Below are positions 9,222 to 18,098 of a DNA stretch of 51,911 bases, piece by piece. The stretch is taken from positions 1 to 51,911 of the forward strand of contig JAXHUH010000187.1 in assembly GCA_034211175.1 (NCBI GenBank). Reading direction: 5' to 3'. Position 1 is the first letter of the stretch, and each line of letters starts with the position of its first letter. Source of the DNA: JAXHUH01 sp034211175 (GTDB taxonomy: Bacteria; Actinomycetota; Acidimicrobiia; Acidimicrobiales; CAIXPF01). The translations under genes and the position numbers were made by a program. The notes beneath the pieces were generated by a model, which was given only the letters and a program-made list of their open reading frames with translations, was not told where the DNA came from and searched no databases.

Positions 9222-10208
9222 ATGACCACTCCCGCCGACGCCGTGAGCCAGCTCGACTGGCGGCCGTACGCCCTCCCGATGCGCAACCGCTTCCGGGGCA
9301 TCACGGTGCGCGAGGGCATGGTCGCGCTCGGGCCGGCCGGGTGGGGCGAGTTCTCGCCGTTCGCCGACTACGACGACGCGGAGAGCGCCACGTGGCTGGC
9401 CGCCGCGCTGGAGGCCGCGTTCGAGGGCTGGCCGGCGCCGGTGCGGGACCGGGTCCCGGTGAACGTGACGATCCCCGCGGTCGACCCGGAGCGGGCGGCC
9501 GAGATCGTTGCCGCGTCCGGCGGGTGCACCACCGCCAAGGTGAAGGTGGCCGAACCCGGCCAGGCCGAGGTCGACGACGAGGCCCGGGTCGAGGCCGTGC
9601 GTGCCGCGCTCGGGCCGGCGGGGCGGATCCGCATCGACGTCAACGGCCTGTGGGACCACGACACCGCCGTGCGCCGCATCCCGGTCATCGACCGGGCCGC
9701 CGGCGGGCTCGAGTACGTCGAGCAGCCGTGCGCCGCGGTCGAGGACCTCGCCGCGGTCCGCCGCCGGGTCGACGTTCCCATCGCGGCGGACGAGTCGATC
9801 CGCCGGGCCGAGGACCCGATGCGGGTCGCGGCGCTGGAGGCGGCCGACATCGCCATCGTGAAGGTCCAGCCGCTCGGCGGGGTCCGGGCCGGGCTGCGCA
9901 TCGCCGAGGCCATCGGCCTCCCGGTCGTCGTATCCAGCGCGCTGGAGAGCTCGGTCGGCATCGCGGCGGGTGTCGCCCTCGCCGCCGCGCTCCCCGAGCT
10001 GCCCCACGCCTGCGGTCTCGCCACCACGCAGATGTTCCACCACGACCTGACCGACCCGTCGCTGCGGCCGGTCGAAGGTGCCCTCCCGGTCTCCCGTCCC
10101 GAGCCGACGGCCGAGCTGCTGGAGCGGGCGCGACCCGACGACGAGGTCGCCGCCCGGTGGCACGAGCGCCTGGCCGCGGTCGACGCCGCCCGCCGGGTCC
10201 GCGCGTGA
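9222..10208 (+). CDS. menC: o-succinylbenzoate synthase
   Basis: 328 residues, enolase superfamily (MLE-like) dehydratase. The catalytic lysine motif is TAKVKVAE (residues ~103-110). Metal ligands are in RIDVNGLW, YVEQPC and IAADESI, and the second lysine is in AIVKVQPLGG. Short actinobacterial MenC proteins look just like this. ATG 9222 is preferred because GAGG lies 5 bases upstream; GTG 9216 is possible. The stop overlaps the menD start, so the two are translationally coupled. Confidence 0.92.
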   Translation: MTTPADAVSQLDWRPYALPMRNRFRGITVREGMVALGPAGWGEFSPFADYDDAESATWLAAALEAAFEGWPAPVRDRVPVNVTIPAVDPERAAEIVAASGGCTTAKVKVAEPGQAEVDDEARVEAVRAALGPAGRIRIDVNGLWDHDTAVRRIPVIDRAAGGLEYVEQPCAAVEDLAAVRRRVDVPIAADESIRRAEDPMRVAALEAADIAIVKVQPLGGVRAGLRIAEAIGLPVVVSSALESSVGIAAGVALAAALPELPHACGLATTQMFHHDLTDPSLRPVEGALPVSRPEPTAELLERARPDDEVAARWHERLAAVDAARRVRA

Positions 10209-11962
10209 ACCCGTCCACCGCGCTGGCCGCGGTCGTCGTCGACGAGCTGGTCCGCAACGGCGTCACCGAGGCGGTCCTCGCCCCCGGGTCGCGCTCGGGG
10301 CCGTTCGCCTACGCCCTCCACGACGCGGCCACCGCCGGGCGCCTGCGCCTCCACGTCCGCATCGACGAGCGGACCGCCGCGTTCCTCGCGCTCGGGCTCG
10401 CCAAGGGCAGCGGCGTCCCGGTGCCGGTGGTGACCACCTCGGGCACCGCGACCGCCAACCTCCACCCCGCGGTGCTCGAGGCATCGGCCAGCGACGTGCC
10501 GCTGCTCCTGCTCACGACCGACCGGCCGCCCGAGCTGCGGGGCACCGGCGCCAACCAGACCGTCGACCAGATCGACCTCTACGGCCCGGCGGTCCGGTCG
10601 TTCCACGAGGTCGGCGCCCCGGACCGGGTGCTCGGCGACGATCCGGCCCCGGCCCGCCACTGGCGACAGCTGGTCTGCCGGGCGGTCGCCGACGCCACCG
10701 GGGCCCGCACGGGCTCGGCCGGGCCGGTCCAGCTCAACCTCGCACTTCGGGACCCGCTCGTACCCGACGGCGACGACGCGCTGCCGGCGCCCCTCGCCGG
10801 TCGCCCCGGCGGCGGCCCGTGGACCGAGGTGGCGGCACGGGCCGAGCCCGTCCCGACGGTCGAGATTGACGGGCTCGCGGCCCGCACGATCGTCGTCGCC
10901 GGCGACGCGCCGCCCGAGCTCGGTCACCGGGTCGCCGACCTCGCCGCCTCCCGGGGCTGGCCCGTGGTCGCCGAGCCGTCGAGCAACACGCGCCACGGCC
11001 CCACCGCGCTCCGCACCGGCGACGTGCTCCTCGGCCTCGACGGACTCCTCGACGGTACGAACCCGCTGGCGCCCGAGCGCGTGCTCGTCGTCGGCCGCCC
11101 CACGCTCACCCGGCCGGTCCAACGGCTGCTCGCCACCATCCCGACCGACGTCGTGGCGCCCGCCGCCCTGTGGCCCGACACCACCAGGACCGCGGCCCGG
11201 GTGCTCGCCGGCCTTCCCCTCCACGCCAGCGCCGGATCGGACGACCCGACGTGGTCGGCCGCATGGCGACGGGCCGACGATGCCGCCCGGGCCGAGCTCG
11301 ATCGCCACCTCGACCGTGACCGCGGCGAGGAACCCGGCGCCGGCGCCGCCGACGGGCTCCGCCTGGCCCGCGCGTTCGCCGCGGCGGTCCCCGACGACGG
11401 GCTGGCGATCTGCGGCTCGTCGATGCCGGTGCGCGACCTGTTCCTCGCCGCCGACCGGGCCCCGGCGGCCGTCACCCTGGCCAACCGGGGCGCGGCCGGC
11501 ATCGACGGCACGATCTCCACGGCGGTCGGTGCCGCCCTCGCCCACCAGGTGACCGGGGGCGGACACGCCGTCGCGCTCATGGGCGACCTGACGTTCCTCC
11601 ACGACAGCAACGGCCTGGTCATCGGGCCGGGCGAGGCACGGCCCGAGCTGACGATCGTCGTCGTCAACAACGACGGCGGCGGGATCTTCGGGCTCCTGGA
11701 GCACGGCGACCCCGCCCGCGCCGCCGCGTTCGAGCGGGTGTTCGCGACACCCCACGGGGTCGACCTCGCCGCCCTGTGCGCCGCCACCGCGACCCCGCAC
11801 CAGTGCCTCGAGCCCGGCGATCGTGACGGCCTCGCGGCGGCGCTGCGAGCGCCGGGACTCACCGTCGTCGAGGTCCGCGTCACTCGTTCCGAGCTGCACG
11901 CGGACAGCACCGCGCTCCGCCGGGCGATGACCACGGCGGCCGGCGCAGCCCTCGGCATCTGA
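10205..11962 (+). CDS. menD: 2-succinyl-5-enolpyruvyl-6-hydroxy-3-cyclohexene-1-carboxylate synthase
   Basis: 585 residues, thiamine-diphosphate enzyme joining isochorismate and 2-oxoglutarate. The N-terminal PYR domain carries LAPGSRSGPFAYAL and the activating Glu in RIDERTAAFLALG. The PP domain has the cofactor motif starting at MGDLTFLHD and continuing to NNDGGGIFGLL. The middle domain is typical in length. The GTG start at 10205 overlaps the menC TGA (GTGA), the usual sign of coupling. No menH follows; the next gene is an unrelated small ORF. Confidence 0.95.
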   Translation: MNPSTALAAVVVDELVRNGVTEAVLAPGSRSGPFAYALHDAATAGRLRLHVRIDERTAAFLALGLAKGSGVPVPVVTTSGTATANLHPAVLEASASDVPLLLLTTDRPPELRGTGANQTVDQIDLYGPAVRSFHEVGAPDRVLGDDPAPARHWRQLVCRAVADATGARTGSAGPVQLNLALRDPLVPDGDDALPAPLAGRPGGGPWTEVAARAEPVPTVEIDGLAARTIVVAGDAPPELGHRVADLAASRGWPVVAEPSSNTRHGPTALRTGDVLLGLDGLLDGTNPLAPERVLVVGRPTLTRPVQRLLATIPTDVVAPAALWPDTTRTAARVLAGLPLHASAGSDDPTWSAAWRRADDAARAELDRHLDRDRGEEPGAGAADGLRLARAFAAAVPDDGLAICGSSMPVRDLFLAADRAPAAVTLANRGAAGIDGTISTAVGAALAHQVTGGGHAVALMGDLTFLHDSNGLVIGPGEARPELTIVVVNNDGGGIFGLLEHGDPARAAAFERVFATPHGVDLAALCAATATPHQCLEPGDRDGLAAALRAPGLTVVEVRVTRSELHADSTALRRAMTTAAGAALGI

Positions 11963-12054
11963 GCGCCGGAGCACCAGGGCGGTGGCGACCGACGAGCCGT
12001 CGGGCGACGCCGGGTGGGTGGACGCGCCGGTGAACCGATCCGTGGCGCGCGGCC

Positions 12055-12079
12055 GTAGGTGAACGGACCGCTCACCTAC
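12055..12079. promoter_or_regulatory. inverted repeat before a small gene
   Basis: Perfect 8-bp arms GTAGGTGA (12055-12062) and TCACCTAC (12072-12079) separated by 9 bases. It ends 13 bases before the ATG at 12093 and so overlaps the expected promoter or 5' leader. It may be an operator or a translational hairpin. Confidence 0.4.
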
Positions 12080-12092
12080 CGGAGACGACGAC

Positions 12093-12341
12093 ATGCATTG
12101 GCCCACCGCCATCACCGATCGAGACGTGCCCGTCCTCGCCGACGGTCCCGACGGGTTCCCGGCCCAGCTGGCGACCCTGGTCGATGCGGCTGCCGGGTCC
12201 GATGCCGCCGTCGCTGCGCCGGCCGCCCACGCCGGGACGGACATCGACGCGCAGTGGCTGGCCACCGGCTTCGGCCCGTTCCGGGTCGAGGGGTACCAGG
12301 CGTCCGGCGCCCGCCCGTGGCGCCACCGCCTCGAGCTCTGA
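12093..12341 (+). CDS. small hypothetical protein, 82 residues
   Basis: I do not recognise a family. ATG 12093 has GGAGA 8 bases upstream and codon use fits the genome. The peptide starts MHWPTAITDRDVPVLADGPD, has an Ala-rich middle (residues ~30-50), and ends with a mildly basic tail. There is no signal peptide or membrane helix. It is framed by an inverted repeat before the start and a strong terminator hairpin after the stop, which supports a separate transcription unit. Confidence 0.5.
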   Translation: MHWPTAITDRDVPVLADGPDGFPAQLATLVDAAAGSDAAVAAPAAHAGTDIDAQWLATGFGPFRVEGYQASGARPWRHRLEL

Positions 12342-12366
12342 GCCCGCCCAGCCCCGTGGCAACCCC

Positions 12367-12398
12367 CGACCCGCAGCGACCCCGGTCGCGGCGGGTCG
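12367..12398. terminator. bidirectional terminator hairpin
   Basis: 14-bp arms (12367-12380 and 12385-12398) with one mismatch and a CCCG loop, placed between the convergent small gene (stop 12341) and the isochorismate synthase (stop at 12420). No U tract. Confidence 0.7.
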
Positions 12399-12419
12399 TG
12401 GCGCGTCAGGGCGGGGTGC

Positions 12420-13667
12420 TCAGCCGACGGGCACGCCGCCGCCGAGGGCGTCGCGGATGACCATGAGCTTGGTCTCCGCCTCGGCCAGCTCGGCGTCGGG
12501 CTGGGAGTCGGCGACGATGCCGCAGCCCGCGAACAGCCGCAGCGTCGGGCCGTCGACCTCGGCGCAGCGCAGCGAGATGCACCACTCGCCGTCGCCGTCG
12601 GCGTCGAGCCAACCGACCGGCCCCGCGTAGCGGGCGCGGTCGAGGCCCTCGATCTCCCAGATGAGCTCCCGGGCGACATCGGTGGGCGTGCCGCACACCG
12701 CGGCGGTCGGGTGGAGCGCCCCGGCGAGGTCGAGCGCCGAGGCCGCGTTGTGATCGGAGAGCCGGCCGATCAGGTCCGTCCCCAGGTGCTGGACGTTGGC
12801 CAGCTTCACGATGTGGGGTGACTCCTCGACGTCGAGCTTCTCGCAGTGGCCCTCGAGCACCGCGGACGCCGAGCGGGCCGCGTACTCGTGCTCCTCGATG
12901 TCCTTGGCCGAGGCGAGCAGCTGGGCGGCGAGCCGGTCGTCGTCGGCCTCGTCCCGCCCCCGCGGCAGGGTCCCGGCGAGGACCCGCGACCACACGTTGC
13001 GGTCCTCGCGGCGGATGAGCAGCTCCGGTGTCGCACCGACGAGCCCGTCGCACGAGAACGCCCAGCAGTCGTGGTAGCGCCGGGACAGGCGCTCGAGCAG
13101 GGCGCGGGTGTCGACGTCGTCGTCGGCCCGGGCCCGCACGTCACGGGCGAGCACGACCTTGTCGAGGTGGCCGTCGCGGATCCGCCCCACGGCGTCGGCG
13201 ACGATGGACACCCACTCGGCCGGGCTCCGGGAGCCGTCCTCGAAGCGGACGTTCACCGGCGGCCGCGGCTCCGACGGTGCGGGGATCTCGGCGTCGCAGC
13301 CGATGGTGGTCAGCCAGGCCCTGCCGTTGCGCCGTCCGAGCACCACCTCCGGGACGACCAGCGCGGACGAGCCCGACCGGTCGTCGAACGTGAAGCTGCC
13401 GACCGCGAGCGGGCCGGTGCCCCGCACGTCGACCTCGTCGACGACGTCGAAGGTGGCGCACAGCTCGGCCCACCAGGCGTTGGCCCGGGCGAAGCGACCG
13501 GGGCCGTCCACGTCGAAGCGGGCGTAGGTGCCCCAGCCGACGAACCCGTCGCCCTCGTGGAGCCAGGCGACGCCGCCGTGCTCGGGCATCCGGCCGACGA
13601 GGTCTCCCGGGTCGTCGATCGCGACGGTGCGTACGGGCACGGCGTGGCTTCGGGGGGCGGCTTCCAC
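12420..13667 (-). CDS. menF: isochorismate synthase (menaquinone-specific or general)
   Basis: About 415 residues of the chorismate-utilising (anthranilate synthase component I/EntC) fold. Visible landmarks are KVVLARDVRARA, a substrate-site stretch LVGATPELLIRR, the motif LAGTLPRGRDE, EHEYAARSASAVLE, VQHLGTDLIGRL, LHPTAAVCGTPTDVA and the end of the active site GPVGWLDADGDGEWCISLRCAEV. It converts chorismate to isochorismate, the substrate of the nearby menD. The frame is open to 13739, but residues before GTG 13667 do not look like protein. TAGCCT lies about 8 bases before that GTG, so the mRNA may be leaderless. menF and entC cannot be separated from sequence alone; proximity to men genes favours menF. 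Confidence 0.85.
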   Translation of the reverse strand: MEAAPRSHAVPVRTVAIDDPGDLVGRMPEHGGVAWLHEGDGFVGWGTYARFDVDGPGRFARANAWWAELCATFDVVDEVDVRGTGPLAVGSFTFDDRSGSSALVVPEVVLGRRNGRAWLTTIGCDAEIPAPSEPRPPVNVRFEDGSRSPAEWVSIVADAVGRIRDGHLDKVVLARDVRARADDDVDTRALLERLSRRYHDCWAFSCDGLVGATPELLIRREDRNVWSRVLAGTLPRGRDEADDDRLAAQLLASAKDIEEHEYAARSASAVLEGHCEKLDVEESPHIVKLANVQHLGTDLIGRLSDHNAASALDLAGALHPTAAVCGTPTDVARELIWEIEGLDRARYAGPVGWLDADGDGEWCISLRCAEVDGPTLRLFAGCGIVADSQPDAELAEAETKLMVIRDALGGGVPVG

Positions 13668-13908
13668 GTCGGCCAGGCTAGGGGTCCGTCGACGTCTGGT
13701 AGGACTCGCGGTCGTCCTGAGCGCCGTGACCCTCGCCACCAGCCGGTTCGGGGCCGTTGGCGGTCAGTGGACCGGCGGACCGATCGTCCCGGTACGTCCG
13801 GCGCCGCACTCCGGCGCGACGTCGGCGCCCGCATCGTGGCGGGTGACGCCGGCCGTGTCGACGACCGCCGGGGCGAGGCCGTCGAAACGGGTGAACCGGT
13901 CCGACAGC

Positions 13909-13937
13909 TTCACGTTGGGCGGTCGAATGCCTACCAT
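13909..13937 (+). promoter_or_regulatory. promoter of the DUF3891 gene, probably leaderless
   Basis: TTCACG (13909-13914), a 17-base spacer, then TACCAT (13932-13937), a TANNNT -10. The ATG of the downstream gene starts 6 bases later, so transcription would begin at or next to the start codon. No Shine-Dalgarno sequence is present. Confidence 0.5.
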
Positions 13938-13943
13938 CCGCCC

Positions 13944-14732
13944 ATGATCGTCGCCGATGCCGACAACGGTCAGCTGTGGCTGGTCAACCAGACGACGCAC
14001 GCGCTCATGGCCGCCGAGCTGTGCCGCCACTGGGGCAATCGCGACGTCGAGGCGCCACGGATGATCGAGGTCGTCCTCGCCGCGATCGCCCAGCACGACA
14101 ACGGGTGGTACGAGGAGGAGGCCCGGCCCCGCCTCGACCCGGACGGGCGCCCGATGAGCTTCATGACCGGGCCGCCGTGGTCGGAGAAGCTCGACCTCTG
14201 GCGTCGGGGGATCCGACGCGCCTTCGACCAGCACCCCTACGCCGGCGTGCTCGTCGCCCGCCACGCGGCGACCCTGTACCAGCCGTCGTTGTCCCTCCTC
14301 AGCGGTGAGGAGCTCGTCGCGACGCGGGAGTTCGTCGAGCAGACCCAGCCGGCGACCACGGCACGTGCCCGGGAGCTGCTCGCTGGCCACGGTTCGTGGG
14401 CGGAGCTGCTGACCGACGAGGCGATCGAGGCATCCACCCGCTTGCTGAAGGTCGGCGACCACGTGAGCCTGCGCGTGCTCGTGCCCTACGCCGAGCGCGG
14501 GGTGCTCGACCATGGACCGGTCGACCACCGGGGCACGACGACGCCCCTGCAGATCACCCATGGCGAGGGCGCGATCACGATCGACCCGTGGCCCTACGGC
14601 GTCGACTCGTTCGACGTCGAGGTGTGGGGCCGCAAGCTCGACCGCCGGACCTTCGCCGACATCGCCTCCTACCGGGACGCCCTCGCCGCGGCGCCGTTGC
14701 GGGTTCGCCGCTGGCGTGTGGTGCCCGCCTGA
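13944..14732 (+). CDS. DUF3891 family protein
   Basis: 262 residues matching the DUF3891 layout: a start such as LWLVNQTTHALMAAELCRHWGN, then AAIAQHDNGWYEEEARPRLD (residues ~48-67), SEKLDLWRRGI, and a helical core with YAGVLVARHAATLYQ. The conserved His of TTHA, the HDNGW motif and the later ARHA resemble an HD-like arrangement of metal-binding His/Asp residues, but no activity is established. The C-terminal third is beta-rich and ends LRVRRWRVVPA. ATG 13944 directly follows a promoter-like pair, fitting a leaderless mRNA. It is divergent from the isochorismate synthase. Confidence 0.8.
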   Translation: MIVADADNGQLWLVNQTTHALMAAELCRHWGNRDVEAPRMIEVVLAAIAQHDNGWYEEEARPRLDPDGRPMSFMTGPPWSEKLDLWRRGIRRAFDQHPYAGVLVARHAATLYQPSLSLLSGEELVATREFVEQTQPATTARARELLAGHGSWAELLTDEAIEASTRLLKVGDHVSLRVLVPYAERGVLDHGPVDHRGTTTPLQITHGEGAITIDPWPYGVDSFDVEVWGRKLDRRTFADIASYRDALAAAPLRVRRWRVVPA

Positions 14733-14946
14733 ACGGCCGCCGGCCGCCACGAACGACCGCCATCCACCCGGGCCCCCGAGTGGGCGTATCCTGCGGCGGA
14801 TCAGTTCGCACGCAGGTGCGTGCGCGGGAGCGAGGTCGGAGTGTTCGTCGATCGTTCGTGCCCGGCCACCGTGCCGGGTCGATCCGGGGGCCGCCGTCCG
14901 TCGACGGGCCTGGCACCCGCCGAGCGGCTGCGCCAGCGCGACCCCG

Positions 14947-16557
14947 ATGGCTCCTGACATCGACACCGAGCGCCCCGCGGCCACGGCAGCGGCCGTCGAC
15001 GACACCGGCGCCGACCCGCGGCGACCCGTCGGCCCGGGGAGCGACCCGGCGGGCGAGCACGTGTCCGGCGACGTTCGTGCCCCGACGTTCCGTCGGCGCA
15101 TGCGCCGGGCGTTCACCGCGTACGTCATCACGCTGAGCGTCGCCACCGTCGCCGTCGTCGCCGTGATGATCCGGCTGACCTACACGGCCGGCGACGTCGA
15201 CCGCCTGCGGGACGGCTCGTTGCGGGCAACCGAGCTGCGGACCCAGTCGCTGCGCATGACCGTCGCGCTCCAGGGGTGGGTCGTGACCGGCGAGCCCGAC
15301 CGGCTCGGCACCCTGGCCGAGGCCCGTGCCCTGGCGATGGCCCGTCAGGCGACCCTCGTGGCGCTTGCCGAGGAGGAGGCCTCGTTCCGCAACGAGGTGC
15401 GCACCGTCGTCGACGCGAGCGAGGCGTACTGGAGCGACATCATCGGCGAGCAGATCGATGCGGCCGAGGCCGGCGTCGATCCCGCGACCATCGTGCGCGA
15501 CCTGCGGGCCGAGACCCGTGAGGAGGGCCTCGGCACCGCCATGCGCGCGCTCGAGGAGCGCCTCGCCGTCGAGCGCGACGTGCTCGACGAGCAGAGCCGT
15601 CGCTGGCGCGCCGCGCTCGCGCTCACCTTCGCGGGTGTGGTCGCCGCGGTGGTGACGATCTCGCTCGTCGCGGCCCGCTCGGTCCAGCGCAGCTTCGTCC
15701 AGCCCCTCGAGCGCCTGCGTGGCTCGGTCGCCCGGGTGGCCGACGGCGAGCTCGACTCCACCGTCACCGTCGAGGGCCCGGAGGAGCTGACCGAGCTCGC
15801 CGCGCAGATCGACGACATGCGCGTGCGGATCGTGGAGCAGCTCCAGGAGCTGCGGGAGAGCACCACGGTCACGACCCAGGTGGCCTCGGCGCTCGGGGGC
15901 AGCACCGAGCTGCCGCCCGGATGGTCGGCCTCGGCCCGCCTCGTCCCGGCCGAGGGCCAGCTCGCGGGCGACTGCTACGGCGTCGAGCCGCTGTCGGCGA
16001 CCCGATTCGGTGTTGCGCTCGTCGACATCGCCGGGCACGGCGCCGAGGTCGCGGTGACCGCGCTGCGGGCCAAGGAGTTCCTGCTCGCGTCGATGCGGCG
16101 GGCATCACCCGGCGTGGCCATCGGCGCGCTCGCCGACGGGCTCACCCTGGAGCAGGGCCTGTTCCTCACCTGCGTGGCCGTCCAGATCGACACCGCCGAC
16201 GGGACCTGCCTCTACGCCGGAGCCGGCCATCCGCCGCCCGTGCTGGTCGCACCGGACGGGCGGGTGCGGCGGCTCGACCCGACCGGTCCGCTGGTCGGCC
16301 CGTTCGAGTCGACGTGGTCGACGGAGCGCACGCCGATCGTGCCGGGCGCGACGCTCGTGTGCTTCTCCGACGGGCTGACCGAGGGTCGCCTGCCGGACGG
16401 CGACCTGTTCGGCGAGGACCGCCTCGTCGACACCATCCGCGCTCACCGGGACCTGCGCCCCGAGGAGATGATCGACGCCATCCTCCGGGCCCAGTCGGCT
16501 CACGGCGTCGCGGTGGGCCGCGACGACATGACGCTCACGGTCATCCGCCGGGCGTGA
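14947..16557 (+). CDS. membrane sensor protein phosphatase (extracytoplasmic helical sensor-HAMP-SpoIIE/PP2C)
   Basis: 536 residues. Two membrane helices (residues ~56-76 and ~221-243) enclose a ~145-residue helical extracytoplasmic domain of CHASE3 or four-helix type. HAMP follows (RSFVQPLERLRGSVARVADG, ~248-267 onward), a short coiled linker, and a PP2C-type SpoIIE phosphatase domain (~320-536). The metal-binding aspartates are retained in AGDCYGV (~340-346), VDIAGHG (~359-365), FSDGLTEG and GRDDMTLTV. Such proteins dephosphorylate anti-sigma-factor antagonists in partner-switching pathways; no antagonist or anti-sigma gene is nearby. The start is uncertain because ATG 14947 has no clear ribosome site. 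Nothing else is evident in 14733-14946. Confidence 0.85.
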   Translation: MAPDIDTERPAATAAAVDDTGADPRRPVGPGSDPAGEHVSGDVRAPTFRRRMRRAFTAYVITLSVATVAVVAVMIRLTYTAGDVDRLRDGSLRATELRTQSLRMTVALQGWVVTGEPDRLGTLAEARALAMARQATLVALAEEEASFRNEVRTVVDASEAYWSDIIGEQIDAAEAGVDPATIVRDLRAETREEGLGTAMRALEERLAVERDVLDEQSRRWRAALALTFAGVVAAVVTISLVAARSVQRSFVQPLERLRGSVARVADGELDSTVTVEGPEELTELAAQIDDMRVRIVEQLQELRESTTVTTQVASALGGSTELPPGWSASARLVPAEGQLAGDCYGVEPLSATRFGVALVDIAGHGAEVAVTALRAKEFLLASMRRASPGVAIGALADGLTLEQGLFLTCVAVQIDTADGTCLYAGAGHPPPVLVAPDGRVRRLDPTGPLVGPFESTWSTERTPIVPGATLVCFSDGLTEGRLPDGDLFGEDRLVDTIRAHRDLRPEEMIDAILRAQSAHGVAVGRDDMTLTVIRRA

Positions 16558-16575
16558 CGGCCCGCACCGGCCGGT

Positions 16576-17082
16576 TCAGTCCAACGCGGGCCGGTCGGAC
16601 GTCAGCAGCACGCGGATCGTGTGGACGAAGCTCTCGAGCGCCGGCCGCTCCACCCCGGCGAACCATGCGCGCTCCCGGCGTTCCTGGGCGACGAACGCCG
16701 CACTGACCGATTCGACGCCCGCCTCGCTGAGACGGATCTCGACGGTGCGCCGGTCGCCGTTGCCCGGCATCCGGACGATCAGCCCGTCACGCTCGAGCGT
16801 GTTGCACACGCTCGACACCGTCGCTCGCGACACCCCGGAGAGGTGGGCCAGGCGTGAGGGTTCGAGGACGCCCTCGACCCAGAGGCAGAACATGATCCGG
16901 AACCCGGCCCAGCTGAACCCGCGGGGCCGGTGCACGTTGTTCTCGAAGTCCGTCTCGAGGCGGTTCGCCAGGTGCAGGAGGTCGAACACGGTGATCACGA
17001 CGGCAGGGTCGACCTCTGCGCCGACCTCTCTGGCCCTCGTGCGGGCTCGTCGCTCGAATGCGATGCGCTCGTCGTGATCCAC
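16576..17082 (-). CDS. MarR-family transcriptional regulator
   Basis: 168 residues. Winged helix: LEPSRLAHLSGVSRATVSSVCNTLERDGLIVRMPGNGDRRTVEIRLSEAG, with the recognition helix SRATVSSV and the wing GDRRTVEI typical of MarR. GTG 17082 lies 9 bases after a TACATT hexamer (17097-17092), so the mRNA has little or no leader. It is divergent from the enoyl-CoA hydratase at 17280 and probably controls it. The AT-richer gap 17083-17279 is the likely operator region, although I found no long clean palindrome in it. Confidence 0.88.
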   Translation of the reverse strand: MDHDERIAFERRARTRAREVGAEVDPAVVITVFDLLHLANRLETDFENNVHRPRGFSWAGFRIMFCLWVEGVLEPSRLAHLSGVSRATVSSVCNTLERDGLIVRMPGNGDRRTVEIRLSEAGVESVSAAFVAQERRERAWFAGVERPALESFVHTIRVLLTSDRPALD

Positions 17083-17279
17083 CGAGAACGGGAATGTAGT
17101 TGCTCGGACATAACGGGTGGTACCTGTGCGAAACGACGGGCATTGGTTTAAGGGATGACGAGCGATTGCTGATGACGCGCGCGTCGCCTCACACGGATGC
17201 GCGCCCGGCCCGCCGGACCTTCGGGTCGCCGCGCCCCGGCGGTATAGGGTGCGGGCACGTCGAACCGGGGGAGGCGTCG

Positions 17280-18047
17280 ATGGCCGACGAGGTGGTGCTG
17301 CAGGAACGTCACGGCCAGGTGCTGCTGATCACGCTGAACCGTCCGGACGCCCGCAACTCGGTGAACGGCGAGCTGGCGTCCGCGCTGGCCGCGACCCTCG
17401 AGGAGCTCGATGCCGACGACGAGCTGCGCGTCGGTGTCCTCACCGGCGCGGGACGCGGGTTCAGCGCGGGCATGGACCTCAAGGCCTTCGTCGAGCACGG
17501 CATGCCGATGATCGAGGGCCGGGGCTTCGCCGGCATCGTCGAGCACAGCTGCGCGAAGCCCCTGATCGCCGCGGTCGAGGGCTTCGCACTCGCCGGTGGC
17601 CTCGAGATCGCGCTCAGCTGCGACCTCCTCGTGGCCGCCAAGTGCGCGCGCCTGGGCATCCCCGAGACCGGGGTCGGCCTGTTCGCCGGTGCGGGCGCGC
17701 TGCTGCGACTGCCGCGCCAGGTGCCCTACGCCGTGGCGATGGAACTGGCACTGACCGCGGACCCGATCGACGCGGAGCGCGGCTTCGAGCTCGGGATGGT
17801 GAACCGCCTCGCCGAGCCGGGCGGCGCGGTCGAGACGGCGTTGGAGCTGGCGCAGCGCGTCGCCCGCAACGCCCCGCTCGGCGTCGCCGCGTCGAAGGAG
17901 ATCCTGCGCGGCACGGCCGGCCGCACCGAGGACGAGTTCTGGCAGTTCCAGCAGCCGATCCTCGACGCCGTCTTCTCGTCGTCCGATGCGGTGGAGGGCG
18001 CCACGGCGTTCGCGGAGAAGCGCCCGCCGGAGTGGAAGGGCCGCTGA
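17280..18047 (+). CDS. enoyl-CoA hydratase/isomerase family protein
   Basis: 255 residues, complete crotonase fold: LITLNRPDARNSVN, oxyanion stretch GAGRGFSAGMDLKAF (~59-73), EGFALAGGLEIALSCDLLVAA (~98-118), then IPETGVGLFAGAGALLRLPRQ with the usual PE pair, and a C-terminus FAEKRPPEWKGR. The Glu in PETG matches the second catalytic Glu of hydratases; the first Glu position is the E of GGLEIAL, whose role is uncertain. ATG 17280 has GGGGGAGG 5 bases upstream, and a TATAGGGT element lies at 17243-17250. The MarR gene is divergent. The substrate is unknown; the closest class is EchA-type short-chain hydratases. Confidence 0.88.
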   Translation: MADEVVLQERHGQVLLITLNRPDARNSVNGELASALAATLEELDADDELRVGVLTGAGRGFSAGMDLKAFVEHGMPMIEGRGFAGIVEHSCAKPLIAAVEGFALAGGLEIALSCDLLVAAKCARLGIPETGVGLFAGAGALLRLPRQVPYAVAMELALTADPIDAERGFELGMVNRLAEPGGAVETALELAQRVARNAPLGVAASKEILRGTAGRTEDEFWQFQQPILDAVFSSSDAVEGATAFAEKRPPEWKGR

Positions 18048-18098
18048 GGCCCTTCGTCCCGCCGACCGGGCCACGCACGCGGACGGGCCCGTTGCCGA

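Noticed and set aside
9368..12679. A very long open frame on the minus strand opposite menC-menD
   Set aside because: High GC content keeps antisense frames open. The translation is Arg/Ala/Gly/Ser-rich without domains, while the plus-strand genes carry full catalytic motifs.
14512..14946. A longer start for the SpoIIE-type phosphatase
   Set aside because: The frame is open upstream but overlaps the end of the DUF3891 gene and reads as low-complexity Arg/Pro/Ala sequence.
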